Below are positions 1 through 8,450 of a stretch of 64,000 nucleotides of DNA, in pieces (position 1 is the stretch's first letter; each line of letters opens with the position of its first letter). Made by a program: the position numbers and the translations under genes. The notes below the pieces were generated by a model. That model worked only from the letters and a program-made list of their open reading frames with translations, was not told where the DNA came from and did no database searches. This DNA is from Deltaproteobacteria bacterium. Its GTDB lineage: Bacteria; Desulfobacterota; GWC2-55-46. The stretch lies in NCBI GenBank assembly GCA_016182655.1, contig JACPGB010000017.1:1-64000 (forward strand), in the 5' to 3' direction.

Positions 1-84
1 GTCGGAGAGACGATGAAGGCGACGAAGGGGCAGGCGAACCCTCAGGTGATAAACAAGCTCCTCAAGGAGAAGCTCGACAAGTAA
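1..84 (+). CDS. gatB: GatB C-terminal end (partial)
   Basis: The window opens inside a reading frame that gives VGETMKATKGQANPQVINKL and ends in KEKLDK followed by TAA at 82-84. This matches the extreme C-terminus of the B subunit of Asp-tRNA(Asn)/Glu-tRNA(Gln) amidotransferase (the YqeY-like tail domain, where VGxVMKxTxGxANPxxVNxLLxxKL is typical). The enzyme amidates mischarged Asp-tRNA(Asn) and Glu-tRNA(Gln). Only 27 residues are visible, so the identification rests on this tail. A strong terminator follows directly. Confidence 0.8.
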   Translation, partial: VGETMKATKGQANPQVINKLLKEKLDK

Positions 85-103
85 AATCTACCGATTTTAA
101 AAA

Positions 104-137
104 CCAAAAAGGCCCGGCGAAAGCCGGGCCTTTTTGG
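104..137 (+). terminator. Rho-independent terminator after gatB
   Basis: A perfect 15-bp stem (104-118 with 123-137) closes a GAAA tetraloop. The stem contains the GC core GGCCCGGC and its descending arm carries a run of five T. It lies 20 bp after the gatB stop. The A/T-rich flanks are symmetrical, so it may work in both directions. Confidence 0.9.
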
Positions 138-304
138 TTTTGGGAATTATTATTGTCTTTTTATTCTTTGTTCTTTTTCAAAAACCCCCGGGCATAGGTG
201 AACGAAGCATAAGGGAGGAAGAAGCGAGCGCGCCGAGGGAGATTAGACGCTTGCGCTCGGCGCGCAAACAACTGGTAAATGAGCGCACAAGGGGCGCGCG
301 AGCG

Positions 305-440
305 GTCCTCGCCGGACGGGCAAAGTTCATATGCAACGATAGCGGGGTATTTAGGTTATAAATCGTCTCCGGATACTCTTGCCCTGCGCCGAGCAGCCAC
401 CCTCCCCTCAGTCCCCTCCCATCGAGGGAGGGGAAGTTTA
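305..440. repeat. Composite dispersed intergenic repeat
   Basis: This segment starts with a GGACGGGCAAAGTTCATAT-like block and ends with a hairpin made of CCCCTCCC, ATCGA and GGGAGGGG. The same two blocks in the same order recur at 36972-37095, with the intervening CGTCTCCGGATACT conserved. The hairpin part alone occurs at many other intergenic sites in the window. No convincing gene lies between 138 and 476: the ORFs there are low-complexity and follow the repeat. Confidence 0.75.
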
Positions 441-476
441 GAGAAATTCTCCGCAGTCTCTGCGGGTATTGCATTT

Positions 477-656
477 TTACGCTCTGTTACGCGCCTCCCA
501 AATTCCCGCTAACACCAACGCCCCGCCGCCGATAAAGAGAGCGAAGAGAAATACGCCCGGGGCAAGCCCTGCCTTGAGCCCCAGAAGGGCGTTCAGGAAC
601 CCGAGCCCCAGGAGAACGGAGCCGAAGAATTTCTTTCCCGCGCCTCTCCGCCTCAT
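477..656 (-). CDS. 59-aa small membrane protein, coupled to radical SAM gene
   Basis: Minus-strand frame of 59 residues beginning MRRRGAGKKFFGSVLLG and ending IWEARNRA before TAA. It has a basic N-terminus and two hydrophobic stretches (about residues 11-30 and 33-52) parted by a short loop with Gly and Pro, so a two-helix membrane hairpin is likely. Its ATG overlaps the TGA of the upstream radical SAM gene (ATGA), which indicates translational coupling and membership of the same operon. I do not recognise the family and assign no function. Confidence 0.5.
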   Translation of the reverse strand: MRRRGAGKKFFGSVLLGLGFLNALLGLKAGLAPGVFLFALFIGGGALVLAGIWEARNRA

Positions 657-1849
657 CCCCTGTACCTCGATTTAAGTTCTGCCATCACATCAGGCGTTAT
701 CTCGGAGAGCCCCTTCGCCTTTGCGTATCTCTCGACGCCCTTCTTGACCATCGGCCTTAAAAATGCGGGGACCTTCGCAAGTCTCTCGATAGCTTCCCCT
801 GTCCACACAGGCTCGCTCTTATCCAAGTCGGCCCTGGGCTTCGGCTCATACGAGCACCATCCGTCCTCGCCCATGATATCGCCGGAATCGGAGAGAGCGC
901 GCGCCCTGCACCCGCCGCAGGTCTCGGCAAACTCGCAGTCCCTGCACCGGCCCTTGAGCGAGGGAGCGGAGAGTAGCCTGAACGATGCGTCCCCGGCGAT
1001 TATCTCCGCGATGGTGAAATCCCTCAAGCTCATCGATTGTCTTGTCACAGGCATGTACGGGCACGGGGTCACGAGACCGTCGGGAGATATCCTCAGATAT
1101 CCTTTTCCTGCGATGCACCCCGATGTGCCTGTTGAGAGGGCCGATGAAGGTCCAGTGAGCCTCAATATGTGCGGGGCGCACCTCGCTCGCGCCGCGACAC
1201 CGCCTTCATTGGAGAGCTCCACGATCTCTTTGAGAGCCTCTTCGTATTCGGCGGGGGTTATATCGCTCATCTTCTCCCCCCTGCCCGTGCAGACGAGGAA
1301 GAAGAAGTTCACCCCCCGCGCGCCGGTCTCCCCCGCGAACGATGCGAGTCTGCGGAGCCTCCCCCGGTTCTCCTTCGTCACGGTCGCGTGGATCTGAAAG
1401 TCTATCCTCTCGTCCTTAAGATATTGAAGCCCCTCTACCGTCTTTTGCCACGCATCTTTCACGCCGCGAAAGCTGTCATGAAATGACGGCTCTATCGAAT
1501 CGACGCTTACGCCCGCGCCCTTTATGCCGCTTTCACGGATGCGCCGCGCGGCTTCTCTGTCTATGAGCGTCCCGTTCGTGCCGAGCACGACGGTCAGACC
1601 TTTTGAATTTGCGTATGAGGCGACATCATATATGTCAGGCCGGAGGAGCGGCTCGCCGCCGGTAAGTATCAGCATCGCGTCCGGCGCGTCGATTGCTATC
1701 TTGTCAAGAAATACCAAGGCCTCTGCGGTCGAAATGTCGTCCTTGCCCGCAAGCTCCACTGCGTCGAGATAGCAGTGGGCGCACTTGAGGTTGCACCTCT
1801 TCGTGATGTTCCAGGATATGAGAAAGGGCCTTACGGAAGCCTCAGTCAT
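653..1849 (-). CDS. Radical SAM/SPASM protein with C-terminal PCP_red domain
   Basis: 398 aa. The N-terminus carries the radical SAM signature TKRCNLKCAHCYLD (CxxxCxxC, about residues 14-25) and the GGEPLLRPD motif. A Cys-rich SPASM-type region follows (CIAGKGYLRI, then CRDCEFAETCGGCRARA). The last ~50 residues (VWTGEAIERLAKVPAFLRPM to the end) resemble the PCP_red domain found at the C-terminus of BchB. Overall it looks like the AhbC/AhbD/NirJ group, which act in the siroheme-to-heme branch; that is family inference and other radical chemistry is possible. Its ATG overlaps the end of the Usp gene by 8 bp, and that gene has the same tail domain. Confidence 0.8.
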   Translation of the reverse strand: MTEASVRPFLISWNITKRCNLKCAHCYLDAVELAGKDDISTAEALVFLDKIAIDAPDAMLILTGGEPLLRPDIYDVASYANSKGLTVVLGTNGTLIDREAARRIRESGIKGAGVSVDSIEPSFHDSFRGVKDAWQKTVEGLQYLKDERIDFQIHATVTKENRGRLRRLASFAGETGARGVNFFFLVCTGRGEKMSDITPAEYEEALKEIVELSNEGGVAARARCAPHILRLTGPSSALSTGTSGCIAGKGYLRISPDGLVTPCPYMPVTRQSMSLRDFTIAEIIAGDASFRLLSAPSLKGRCRDCEFAETCGGCRARALSDSGDIMGEDGWCSYEPKPRADLDKSEPVWTGEAIERLAKVPAFLRPMVKKGVERYAKAKGLSEITPDVMAELKSRYRG

Positions 1850-3023
1850 TCCCCATCCGCTCCCTTACCTTGCGCATGTATTGCGGGGTTATTGTCTCCA
1901 CGCCGTCTTTCCGCGCCGCGTCCTCTGCCATCTTCCTTACCATCTGCCGGATGAAAGAGGGGATGGACGAGAGCAATTTCTCTGCCTCGGCGTCCCACTC
2001 CACGCCGGACGCGGCTGTTTGAGGCAATGCCGCCTCTTTTGATGTGATAAGTATGTTGCAGGGCGCTTCGCGGAGGCAGTTCTCTGCAACCGACCCTATA
2101 TCGAGCGAAGGGACCGCGTGCGCGCCGGTACGACCGAGTGCGAGGATAAAAGGCCTCTCAGCATTGCAATGCCTGATTATCTCCGCTGATGCCTTGCCTG
2201 AAAGGAGGGTCGTCTTAAGGGTTATCCCCGCGTCCCCGGCCATCTTCACGGCGCTCTCAAGGTGGCTGGCGTAGATCCTGGCGAGCCCCGAGTCTATTAT
2301 CTCGTCGTGGAGCTTTTCCTGCTCTTTGAAGCGGAAGAGCCGCCCCGCCTCATCGGATAACACCCCGGCTATGGAGCGGAACGCGGTCCTGTGGAAGTCG
2401 GGGTCGAACGCGCTTACGGCCTCGACACCTGTATTGAAAAATTTTGAGAGACAGATAGCCGCGTTCATTGCACCGAATGACGCGGGGCTTCCGTCTATCG
2501 CAACGGCGATATCACCCGAAGGCCCTGAGTAAGACGCATCCTTCATTATAAGAAGGTCGCACTTTATGCGCCTCGCGACGCGTTCGACGACTGACCCTAT
2601 CCTTGAGAACTCCGTCTTTCCGAGCCCGTGCGCGCCCATGACGACGAGGTCGTAGGCGTTCTCTTCCGCCTCTTTGACTATCTCTTCGAAGTTTTTGCCT
2701 TCCCTGCTAATACATAAGGCCTTCAGCCCTGTGCCTTCTGCCCTTGCGAGGAACGGCGCGATGTAGGAGTCAGAGATTATCCTGAGCCCCTTTTCAATGA
2801 GCCCCTCGTGTATCTCCCTCTGCTCCTTAAGCTTCTCTTCTGCCCTGTATTCGGCTGGTAGCCCGCCCTCCATTTCCTTGAACCGCTCGCTGTGGAGCCG
2901 GGCCGCGTAGACATGACAGCCGGCGACGGTCGCGCGCGAGGCCTCGGCGATGCGTAAGCCCGCCTCAACGCCTGAGTTGGCATAGTCCGAATTGTCAAGG
3001 CAGAAGAGTATCTTTCTATACAT
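1842..3023 (-). CDS. Tandem universal stress domains plus PCP_red domain
   Basis: 393 aa. Two Usp domains in tandem: residues ~1-160, starting MYRKILFCLDNSDYA, with the nucleotide-binding motif GAHGLGKTEFSRIGS; and ~170-330, starting IAVAIDGSPAS, with GRTGAHAVPSLDIGS. Both keep the G-x2-G-x9-G-S/T pattern of ATP-binding UspA proteins. The C-terminal ~50 residues (WDAEAEKLLSSIPSFIRQMV onward) form a PCP_red-type helical domain like that of the overlapping downstream radical SAM protein. The shared tail suggests the two proteins work on a common partner or cofactor; the function is unknown. Confidence 0.8.
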   Translation of the reverse strand: MYRKILFCLDNSDYANSGVEAGLRIAEASRATVAGCHVYAARLHSERFKEMEGGLPAEYRAEEKLKEQREIHEGLIEKGLRIISDSYIAPFLARAEGTGLKALCISREGKNFEEIVKEAEENAYDLVVMGAHGLGKTEFSRIGSVVERVARRIKCDLLIMKDASYSGPSGDIAVAIDGSPASFGAMNAAICLSKFFNTGVEAVSAFDPDFHRTAFRSIAGVLSDEAGRLFRFKEQEKLHDEIIDSGLARIYASHLESAVKMAGDAGITLKTTLLSGKASAEIIRHCNAERPFILALGRTGAHAVPSLDIGSVAENCLREAPCNILITSKEAALPQTAASGVEWDAEAEKLLSSIPSFIRQMVRKMAEDAARKDGVETITPQYMRKVRERMGND

Positions 3024-3053
3024 AGGGCGCTATATTATCACAACTCCCGCAAA

Positions 3054-3081
3054 CAAAAAAAGCGGGAGCGGCCCCGCTTTT
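3054..3081 (-). terminator. Terminator of the fabI-endoQ transcript
   Basis: Read on the minus strand, a GCGGGG/CCCGC stem-loop is followed by seven T. It lies downstream of the endonuclease Q gene and upstream of the Usp gene, so it separates the two minus-strand transcription units. A dispersed CTCCCCTTGTTAAGGG-type repeat (about 3105-3138) sits just before it. Confidence 0.75.
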
Positions 3082-3141
3082 CCAACCCCCTTGCCCGTCA
3101 ATTTTCTACCCTTAACAAGGGGAGGCCGGGTGGGGTCTATT

Positions 3142-4398
3142 TCAAAACAGCTTTATCTGCCCCGGCGTCGCCGGCATCGGCACATTTGCCTTGCCGAATA
3201 TATTTATCTTCCCGAATTCTCCATCAAACCCCGGGGTTATGCCGATGTCCCCGCTACGGACCTTTGCGACGGCGAGCGCGACCTTTTCTCCGGCGAGCCG
3301 CGCGATGTCCGCGACATTCATGTCGAGCAGTATCGCGAACTCGCTTCCCGCCTCGGCGACCAATCTCCTGTACTCCTTCTGCACCTTTTTGGATGCCGGG
3401 CCGACCTCGAATGCCTCGGATAATATCTCTTCGAGCGGCACCATCGCCCGCGAGGGTATCGCATTCGGCGGAGCGTACCCCGCGGGCCTGTCAGAGAGCT
3501 CCGCTACCCTGGACAAGACGCCGATGGTGAGCCCCTTTCCGCAGACCGGGCAGATTTTGTCCGCCGCCTTCGACTCCTGCGGCGAATACAATACCCCGCA
3601 CTCCCTGTGGCCGTCGTAGTGGTACTTCCCCTCTTCGGGGTAGAACTCGACGGTATAGAGGAACCGCTTCGCGTCCTTTGTCCTGATTATCCCGGTTATC
3701 TCGTTGTACGATAGCGCGCAGTCGAAGACGTTGGCCTCCCGCCCGAGTTTCGACGGAGAGTGCGCGTCAGAGTTCGATATGAGCGTGATGTCGTCGAGCG
3801 CGGATAACCTCCAGTTCATCTCAGGGTTAGAGGACAGCCCGGTCTCTATCGCCCTGATATGCTCTGCGAGGGCCCCGAAGCACTCGTCAATGGAATCAAA
3901 CCCTGACTTCGACCCGAATATCGAGAACCACGGCGTCCACGCGTGCGCGGGTATGAGCATGGCGTCAGGAGAGGCGTCGAGGACGATCTTTAAGAGGTCT
4001 TGCGAGGAAAAACCGAAGATGGGCCTGCCGTCGGATTTTATGTTCCCGAGCCTTCCGAATGCCTCGTTCATCTTCCGGACGGCTTCTATCGACGGCGCAA
4101 GGAGGAGGGAGTGCATCTTCCTTACCCTCCCTCCCTGCGAAAAAATATTGCTCACCTCCGCGGTCAGGATGAAGCGCGGCCCATCGCCTTTGTCCTTCTT
4201 AAGCGTAAAAAGCCCGTCCTCGGCTGGCTCAAGCAATTCTTCAATGGATGCGAAGTGCGCCGGGTGGGTGAAGTCCCCGGTGCCGACGACGTCTATCCCT
4301 TTTATCCGGGCCCACTCGGCGATTACTGGGAGCGTCATGTCCCTGCTCGTCGCCCGCGAGTACTTGCTGTGTATGTGGAGGTCGGCTATGACGCGCAC
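3142..4398 (-). CDS. Endonuclease Q (EndoQ) family PHP-domain protein
   Basis: 418 aa with a GTG start that directly abuts the fabI stop (TAA-GTG). The N-terminal PHP domain shows ADLHIHSKYSRATS, GTGDFTHP, IPAHAWTPWFS and NSDAHSPSKLGRE, whose His/Asp residues would bind metals. A zinc-finger-like part follows (about residue 265 on: CGV...CPVCGKGL), then a conserved C-terminal domain. This architecture matches endonuclease Q, which nicks DNA 5' of deaminated bases (uracil, hypoxanthine, abasic sites) and was described in Thermococcales and some bacteria. Older annotations often call it a PHP or TrpH-like protein. A DNA repair role is family knowledge, not shown here. Confidence 0.8.
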   Translation of the reverse strand: MRVIADLHIHSKYSRATSRDMTLPVIAEWARIKGIDVVGTGDFTHPAHFASIEELLEPAEDGLFTLKKDKGDGPRFILTAEVSNIFSQGGRVRKMHSLLLAPSIEAVRKMNEAFGRLGNIKSDGRPIFGFSSQDLLKIVLDASPDAMLIPAHAWTPWFSIFGSKSGFDSIDECFGALAEHIRAIETGLSSNPEMNWRLSALDDITLISNSDAHSPSKLGREANVFDCALSYNEITGIIRTKDAKRFLYTVEFYPEEGKYHYDGHRECGVLYSPQESKAADKICPVCGKGLTIGVLSRVAELSDRPAGYAPPNAIPSRAMVPLEEILSEAFEVGPASKKVQKEYRRLVAEAGSEFAILLDMNVADIARLAGEKVALAVAKVRSGDIGITPGFDGEFGKINIFGKANVPMPATPGQIKLF

Positions 4399-5169
4399 TT
4401 ACAATCCCATTATATTGAAGCCGGAGTCCACATATATAGTCTCTCCGGTCACTCCGCTCGATAATTCGCTCAGGAGGTAGAGCGCGGTCTTCGCGACATC
4501 CTCCTGCGTGACGTTCCGGCGTAGCGGCGACTTGGCCTCCACGACGTCCAGTATCTGCTTGAACCCGGTGATGCCCATGGCCGCGAGCGTCCTTACAGGC
4601 CCGGCGGATATGGTATTTATCCTAATACCCTTGGGGCCGAGATCCGCGGAGAGGTACTTGACGCTTGCCTCAAGCGCCGCCTTCGCGACTCCCATCACAT
4701 TGTAATTCGCTATGACCTTCTCGGCCCCGTAGTAGCTCAAGGTCACAAAAGCCCCGTTCCTGCCTTCCATCAGGGGCGAGGCCGCTTTCGCGAGCGCGAC
4801 GAGAGAAAAGGCGCTCACGTCCATCGCTATCCTGAAGCCTTCCCGCGAGGTGTTCATGAACTCGCCCTTCAACTCCTCCTTCTTTGCAAAGGCGAGCGAG
4901 TGGACGAGCGCGTCGAGCCCGCCCCACTCCTCTCTTATCCTCTTGAATACCGCCTCTATCTCCTCGTCTTTCGTAACGTCGCAGGGCATGATGATCTTGG
5001 AGCCGACGGACTCGGCGAGCGGCACTACCCTGGATTCGAGCGCCTCACCCGCGTATGTGAAGGCGAGCTCCATCCCCTCTTTCCTGAGTATCTGGGCTAT
5101 GGCCCAGGCTATCGACTTTTCATTTGCGACCCCGAATATCACACCTTTTCTGCCGTTCAAGAGCCCCAT
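4399..5169 (-). CDS. fabI: Enoyl-[acyl-carrier-protein] reductase (NADH)
   Basis: 256 aa, full length for FabI. It reduces trans-2-enoyl-ACP in the last step of each fatty acid elongation cycle. Visible signatures are the Rossmann start GLLNGRKGVIFGVANEKSIAW, the catalytic LSYYGAEKVIANYNVMGVAKA (Tyr, six residues, Lys) and the C-terminal ISAGPVRTLAAMGI. A strong ribosome site (GGGAGG) stands 6 bp before the ATG on the minus strand. It is the first gene of the unit and the endonuclease Q gene follows with no gap. Confidence 0.95.
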   Translation of the reverse strand: MGLLNGRKGVIFGVANEKSIAWAIAQILRKEGMELAFTYAGEALESRVVPLAESVGSKIIMPCDVTKDEEIEAVFKRIREEWGGLDALVHSLAFAKKEELKGEFMNTSREGFRIAMDVSAFSLVALAKAASPLMEGRNGAFVTLSYYGAEKVIANYNVMGVAKAALEASVKYLSADLGPKGIRINTISAGPVRTLAAMGITGFKQILDVVEAKSPLRRNVTQEDVAKTALYLLSELSSGVTGETIYVDSGFNIMGL

Positions 5170-5376
5170 CGGAACCTCCCTTTAGAACATCATTTTCTTC
5201 CATGTTCCCATTTCTCTATCATTTATAGCCGTGCAATTCAACAGCTGATTTCCCGAGCTCTTGCCAGAGCCCCCCTTTTCTGATAAATTTAAAAGGTGCG
5301 TCCATAAGTGTCTGAAAAAGTTGCAAAAGAGGCATCGACGAGCGAAAAACGGGGTAGCCCGACGCGGAGGTTTTCA

Positions 5377-5865
5377 ATGACATTCGAGCATATGGAAGAG
5401 AAAGAGGCCGTAAAGAGGGCGGCGCTTATAGAGGTGAACGGTTACAGGTTCTACCACCTCCTTGCGGAGCGCACCGAGAGCGGCAGGGCAAAGACGGTAT
5501 TCAAGAAGCTCGCCGAGGACGAAAAGAAGCACCTGAAGGTGATAGAGAACAAATACTTTCCCGGGGCCGGGTTCGGCGACCAGGTGACCGACGAGGAGCT
5601 CGTCATAGAGGACTACATAGACAGCATGGGCGCGGCCGACATATTCACGAAGCGGATAAACGTCGAAGACCTTCTCCGCATCGTAGACACCACAAAGAAG
5701 GCGCTCATCGTCGCGCTCGACACGGAGCGCCATTCGGTCAGGTACTTCGAGGACCTCTCGAAGAGGTCGAAGACCGCCGAGGGCAGGTCCATGTACAATG
5801 CGCTCGCCGACGAGGAGAGGGCCCATGTGAGCGAGATAGAAGGCCTCCTCACGCTGGAGGCGTAA
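5377..5865 (+). CDS. Ferritin-like (rubrerythrin-type) protein
   Basis: 162 aa from the ATG at 5377, which has GGAGG 6 bp upstream; an in-frame GTG at 5308 has only a weak site and would add a poorly characteristic tail. The protein is a four-helix ferritin-like domain with carboxylate and ExxH-type motifs (EVNGYRFYHLLAE, EDEKKHLKVIE, DTERHSVRYFE, DEERAHVSEIE), as in the diiron domain of rubrerythrins. No rubredoxin CxxC module is present. A role in peroxide or iron handling is likely from the family. galT follows after 7 bp. Confidence 0.75.
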   Translation: MTFEHMEEKEAVKRAALIEVNGYRFYHLLAERTESGRAKTVFKKLAEDEKKHLKVIENKYFPGAGFGDQVTDEELVIEDYIDSMGAADIFTKRINVEDLLRIVDTTKKALIVALDTERHSVRYFEDLSKRSKTAEGRSMYNALADEERAHVSEIEGLLTLEA

Positions 5866-5872
5866 CCAAAAG

Positions 5873-6874
5873 ATGCCAGAGCTAAGGCTTAACCTCGTCA
5901 CAAGGGAATGGGTCATCATAGCGACCGAGCGCGCAAAGAGGCCGATGGACTTCAAGAACTCGGTCGATAAAAGGATAATCCCCGAGTTCCTGAAGACCTG
6001 CCCATTCTGCCCCGGCAACGAATCAAAGACACCGACCGAGCGTTCCCGCCTCCCGCTCGAAGGCCCCTGGAGGGTAAGGGCCGTCGACAACAAATACCCG
6101 GCGCTCGGCAAGGGAGAAAAGAAGCTCTCGGCAGACGGGTTCAGGCGTTCTATATCAGGCGTCGGCATACACGAGGTGATAGTAGAGAGCCCCATCCACA
6201 ACCAGACGACCGCGCTAATGGACCTCGCCGACATAGAGGACATATTCCTGACCTACAGGGAGCGGTTCATAGCGGCCCACAACGACCCCCGGGTCGAGCA
6301 CACCATACTTTTCAAGAACCACGGCGAGGACGCCGGCGTCACAATCGAACACACGCACTCGCAACTTGTGGCCGTCCCGGTAGTCCCAATACAGATAAGG
6401 GACCGGGTGCAGGCGGCCTTGCATTTTTTTGACGATACCGGGGAGTGCATGCTCTGCGCGATGATAAAGAGGGAGCGCGAGGAGAAGGTGCGGGTCGTGA
6501 TAGAGACAGACCGCTTCCTGACGTTCGTCCCCTACGCCGCGCTCTCGCCCTTCCACACATGGATATTCCCGAAGAGGCACTCGGCGGCATTCTCCACGAT
6601 AACGGACGAAGAGGTAAAGGAGATAGCCTTTCACCTGAAGGCCCTCCTGTCGAAGTTCTACTTCGGGTTGGAGGACCCGGCCTACAACTATGTAATAAGG
6701 TCGGGCCGCCCGCAGGACGCCGATAACGAATACTGCCACTGGTACTTGTCAATTGTCCCCCGCCTCACCAAGGCCGCGGGCTTCGAGCTCGGTAGCGGCA
6801 TGTTCATCAACACCGTCGTGCCGGAGAAGAGCGCGGAGTTTCTGAGGTCCGTCCGCGTGGAGAGCGCGCGCTGA
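5873..6874 (+). CDS. galT: Galactose-1-phosphate uridylyltransferase family
   Basis: 333 aa, HIT-superfamily nucleotidyltransferase. It starts [20 protein letters not shown], has the zinc-type [10 protein letters not shown] motif (residues ~43-52), the active-site [11 protein letters not shown] (HxHxQ, where GalT usually has HPHSQ) and a C-terminal [10 protein letters not shown]. GalT swaps UMP between UDP-glucose and galactose-1-phosphate; related enzymes act on ADP-glucose, so the substrate is not certain. Its TGA overlaps the ATG of the Nudix gene (TGATG), so the pair is translationally coupled. Confidence 0.85.
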   Translation: MPELRLNLVTREWVIIATERAKRPMDFKNSVDKRIIPEFLKTCPFCPGNESKTPTERSRLPLEGPWRVRAVDNKYPALGKGEKKLSADGFRRSISGVGIHEVIVESPIHNQTTALMDLADIEDIFLTYRERFIAAHNDPRVEHTILFKNHGEDAGVTIEHTHSQLVAVPVVPIQIRDRVQAALHFFDDTGECMLCAMIKREREEKVRVVIETDRFLTFVPYAALSPFHTWIFPKRHSAAFSTITDEEVKEIAFHLKALLSKFYFGLEDPAYNYVIRSGRPQDADNEYCHWYLSIVPRLTKAAGFELGSGMFINTVVPEKSAEFLRSVRVESAR

Positions 6875-7299
6875 TGGGGGTCCACAGGAACCCGCTCCCG
6901 ACCGTCGATATCATAATCGAGCTCAAGGGCGGGATAGTCCTTATAAAGAGGAAGAACCCTCCCCCGGGATGGGCCATCCCCGGAGGGTTCGTCGACGCGG
7001 GAGAGTCCCTTGAAGACGCGGCGAGAAGAGAGGCGCTTGAGGAGACCTCTTTGAGGGTGCGCCTCAAGTGCCAGTTGCACGCCTACTCGGACCCGAAGAG
7101 GGACCCGCGCTTCCATACCGTATCAGTCGTATTCGTCGCCGAGGCAGAAGGAACCCCGCGAGCGCAAGACGACGCAAAGAACGTAGCCGTATTCTCCGAG
7201 TCTGATATCCCCAAAAACCTCGCCTTCGACCACGCCAAAATACTCACTGATTACTTCAGATGGAAAAGGGAAGGGTTTGGGGTGTTTGAGATTGGGTAG
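6874..7299 (+). CDS. Nudix hydrolase
   Basis: 141 aa. The Nudix box is clear: [20 protein letters not shown] followed by ETSL, which fits Gx5Ex7REUxEExGU and binds Mg2+. The start [17 protein letters not shown] and the segment [13 protein letters not shown] resemble ADP-ribose/nucleoside diphosphate pyrophosphatases of bacteria. It is coupled to galT, so cleaning up or salvaging nucleotide sugars is plausible but unproven. Confidence 0.85.
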   Translation: MGVHRNPLPTVDIIIELKGGIVLIKRKNPPPGWAIPGGFVDAGESLEDAARREALEETSLRVRLKCQLHAYSDPKRDPRFHTVSVVFVAEAEGTPRAQDDAKNVAVFSESDIPKNLAFDHAKILTDYFRWKREGFGVFEIG

Positions 7300-7301
7300 C
7301 T

Positions 7302-7331
7302 GCGGGTTCAGGTTGTAACCTGAACCCGCAA
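7302..7331. repeat. REP-like palindrome
   Basis: The palindrome GCGGGTTCAGGTT, GT, AACCTGAACCCGC lies between the Nudix gene and the next gene. The same 13-bp arms recur at 8115-8134/8366-8386 (split by an insertion) and at 8985-9011. Together they flank the RAYT transposase at 8451-8951, as expected for REP sequences and their cognate enzyme. Confidence 0.8.
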
Positions 7332-7338
7332 AGGTTAT

Positions 7339-7983
7339 ATGGCCATCAAATATCTGAAGATCATTGGATTAGTGCTCGCAGGTTTTTTTCTGGGAGTGTG
7401 GGTTTGCTCTTATTTGGTACCTGACATTGGGGGAGAGCGTGATAAAGCGGCGCGCCTTGTTATGGAAGACGCATCTGTCTGGTTTATAGAAAAGGGTCTC
7501 TCGGAATATTATGATGGGAAAAGCTTGAAAAAGATCGCAGAGCGATTGGAAAAGAATGGGGCGCATTTGTCTACCTCTATTGTGATAGGCCGGAATGATG
7601 AGATGGCTGAGATAGCGCTTGAATATTATTGGGTCGGTGATTGGGTGCGTTGCTATACGCGAAAAGAATCAAAAGGGAAGATATATGAATATTGGGTAAT
7701 AAAAAGGAGTGCAAGACGCGATGATGTGAAAAAAGAAATATATTTTCTGGTGGCTGCGGCGGATAGTTTGAACAAAAAGAGGGAGATATTGCATCGCTCG
7801 GGAAGATTCTTTTCAAAGTATCTCTTGCCGGATAGGAGTTACCTGAACTTCCCGGTTGATGATGACCGTCAGATTTATAAGCTTAAACCCTGGAGGAGCT
7901 TTCCGGAGGCGTATGCCAATACGGAGCTGGAGGGGATAGAAGTGCGCTTTGAGAATGGCCGATATATCAGAAGGAAAAGGTGA
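7339..7983 (+). CDS. Hypothetical protein with N-terminal membrane anchor
   Basis: 214 aa. The first ~25 residues (MAIKYLKIIGLVLAGFFLGV) form one membrane helix or uncleaved signal; the rest is charged and would be extracytoplasmic. No family is recognised. Base composition is AT-richer than in the neighbours and codon use differs (more TTG, GAT, AAA), which fits acquisition together with the REP/RAYT islet. An AAAGGTT ribosome site precedes the ATG, overlapping the edge of a REP palindrome. Confidence 0.6.
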   Translation: MAIKYLKIIGLVLAGFFLGVWVCSYLVPDIGGERDKAARLVMEDASVWFIEKGLSEYYDGKSLKKIAERLEKNGAHLSTSIVIGRNDEMAEIALEYYWVGDWVRCYTRKESKGKIYEYWVIKRSARRDDVKKEIYFLVAAADSLNKKREILHRSGRFFSKYLLPDRSYLNFPVDDDRQIYKLKPWRSFPEAYANTELEGIEVRFENGRYIRRKR

Positions 7984-8134
7984 TTGATATTCGTTGTGAG
8001 AACATTGGTAGGGGGAGTTAAAAAAAGAGAATACGGATTTGTCGGGTTACGCTACGCTAACCCGACCTACAAGAAAAGGTATTCGCAAGCATGTGAAATA
8101 TGTTTTTGTTCATCGCGGGTTCAGGTTTGCAACC

Positions 8135-8365
8135 AGTAGTGTCCGGTAAAAATTGAAAATTTCTTTGAAAATATGGGGCCTTATCTGGCTCTTTTATTAG
8201 CCGGACAGCATGTAGTAACCCTTAAAATAGCTATAAGAGCCTATTTGCACAAAAGGTTTTTCCGGACAGCATATTTTGCCAAGACCTAACTTCTTGAAAA
8301 ATAAGCAATTTATTTTTCTCGATAAGCCTCTACCGATGAACTTGAAAATTTAACCGGACAGTAGT
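8135..8365. mobile_element. 231-bp MITE-like element inside a REP palindrome
   Basis: The ends are imperfect inverted repeats: AGTAGTGTCCGGTAAAAATT on the left and, on the opposite strand, ACTACTGTCCGGTTAAATTT on the right. The 11-bp GGTTTGCAACC is present on both sides (8124-8134 and 8366-8376), as a target duplication would be. Removing the element and one copy restores a REP palindrome. Internal TTTCCGGACAGCAT-like copies recur at about 8201 and 8262. It has no coding capacity, so it must have been moved in trans; the parent IS family is not determined. Confidence 0.7.
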
Positions 8366-8450
8366 GGTTTGCAACCTGAACCCGAAAGTTCGTAATTCAA
8401 AACCAGTATGATATTCTAGATTGCAAGTACGACTAAAGAGCGCAAACAAT

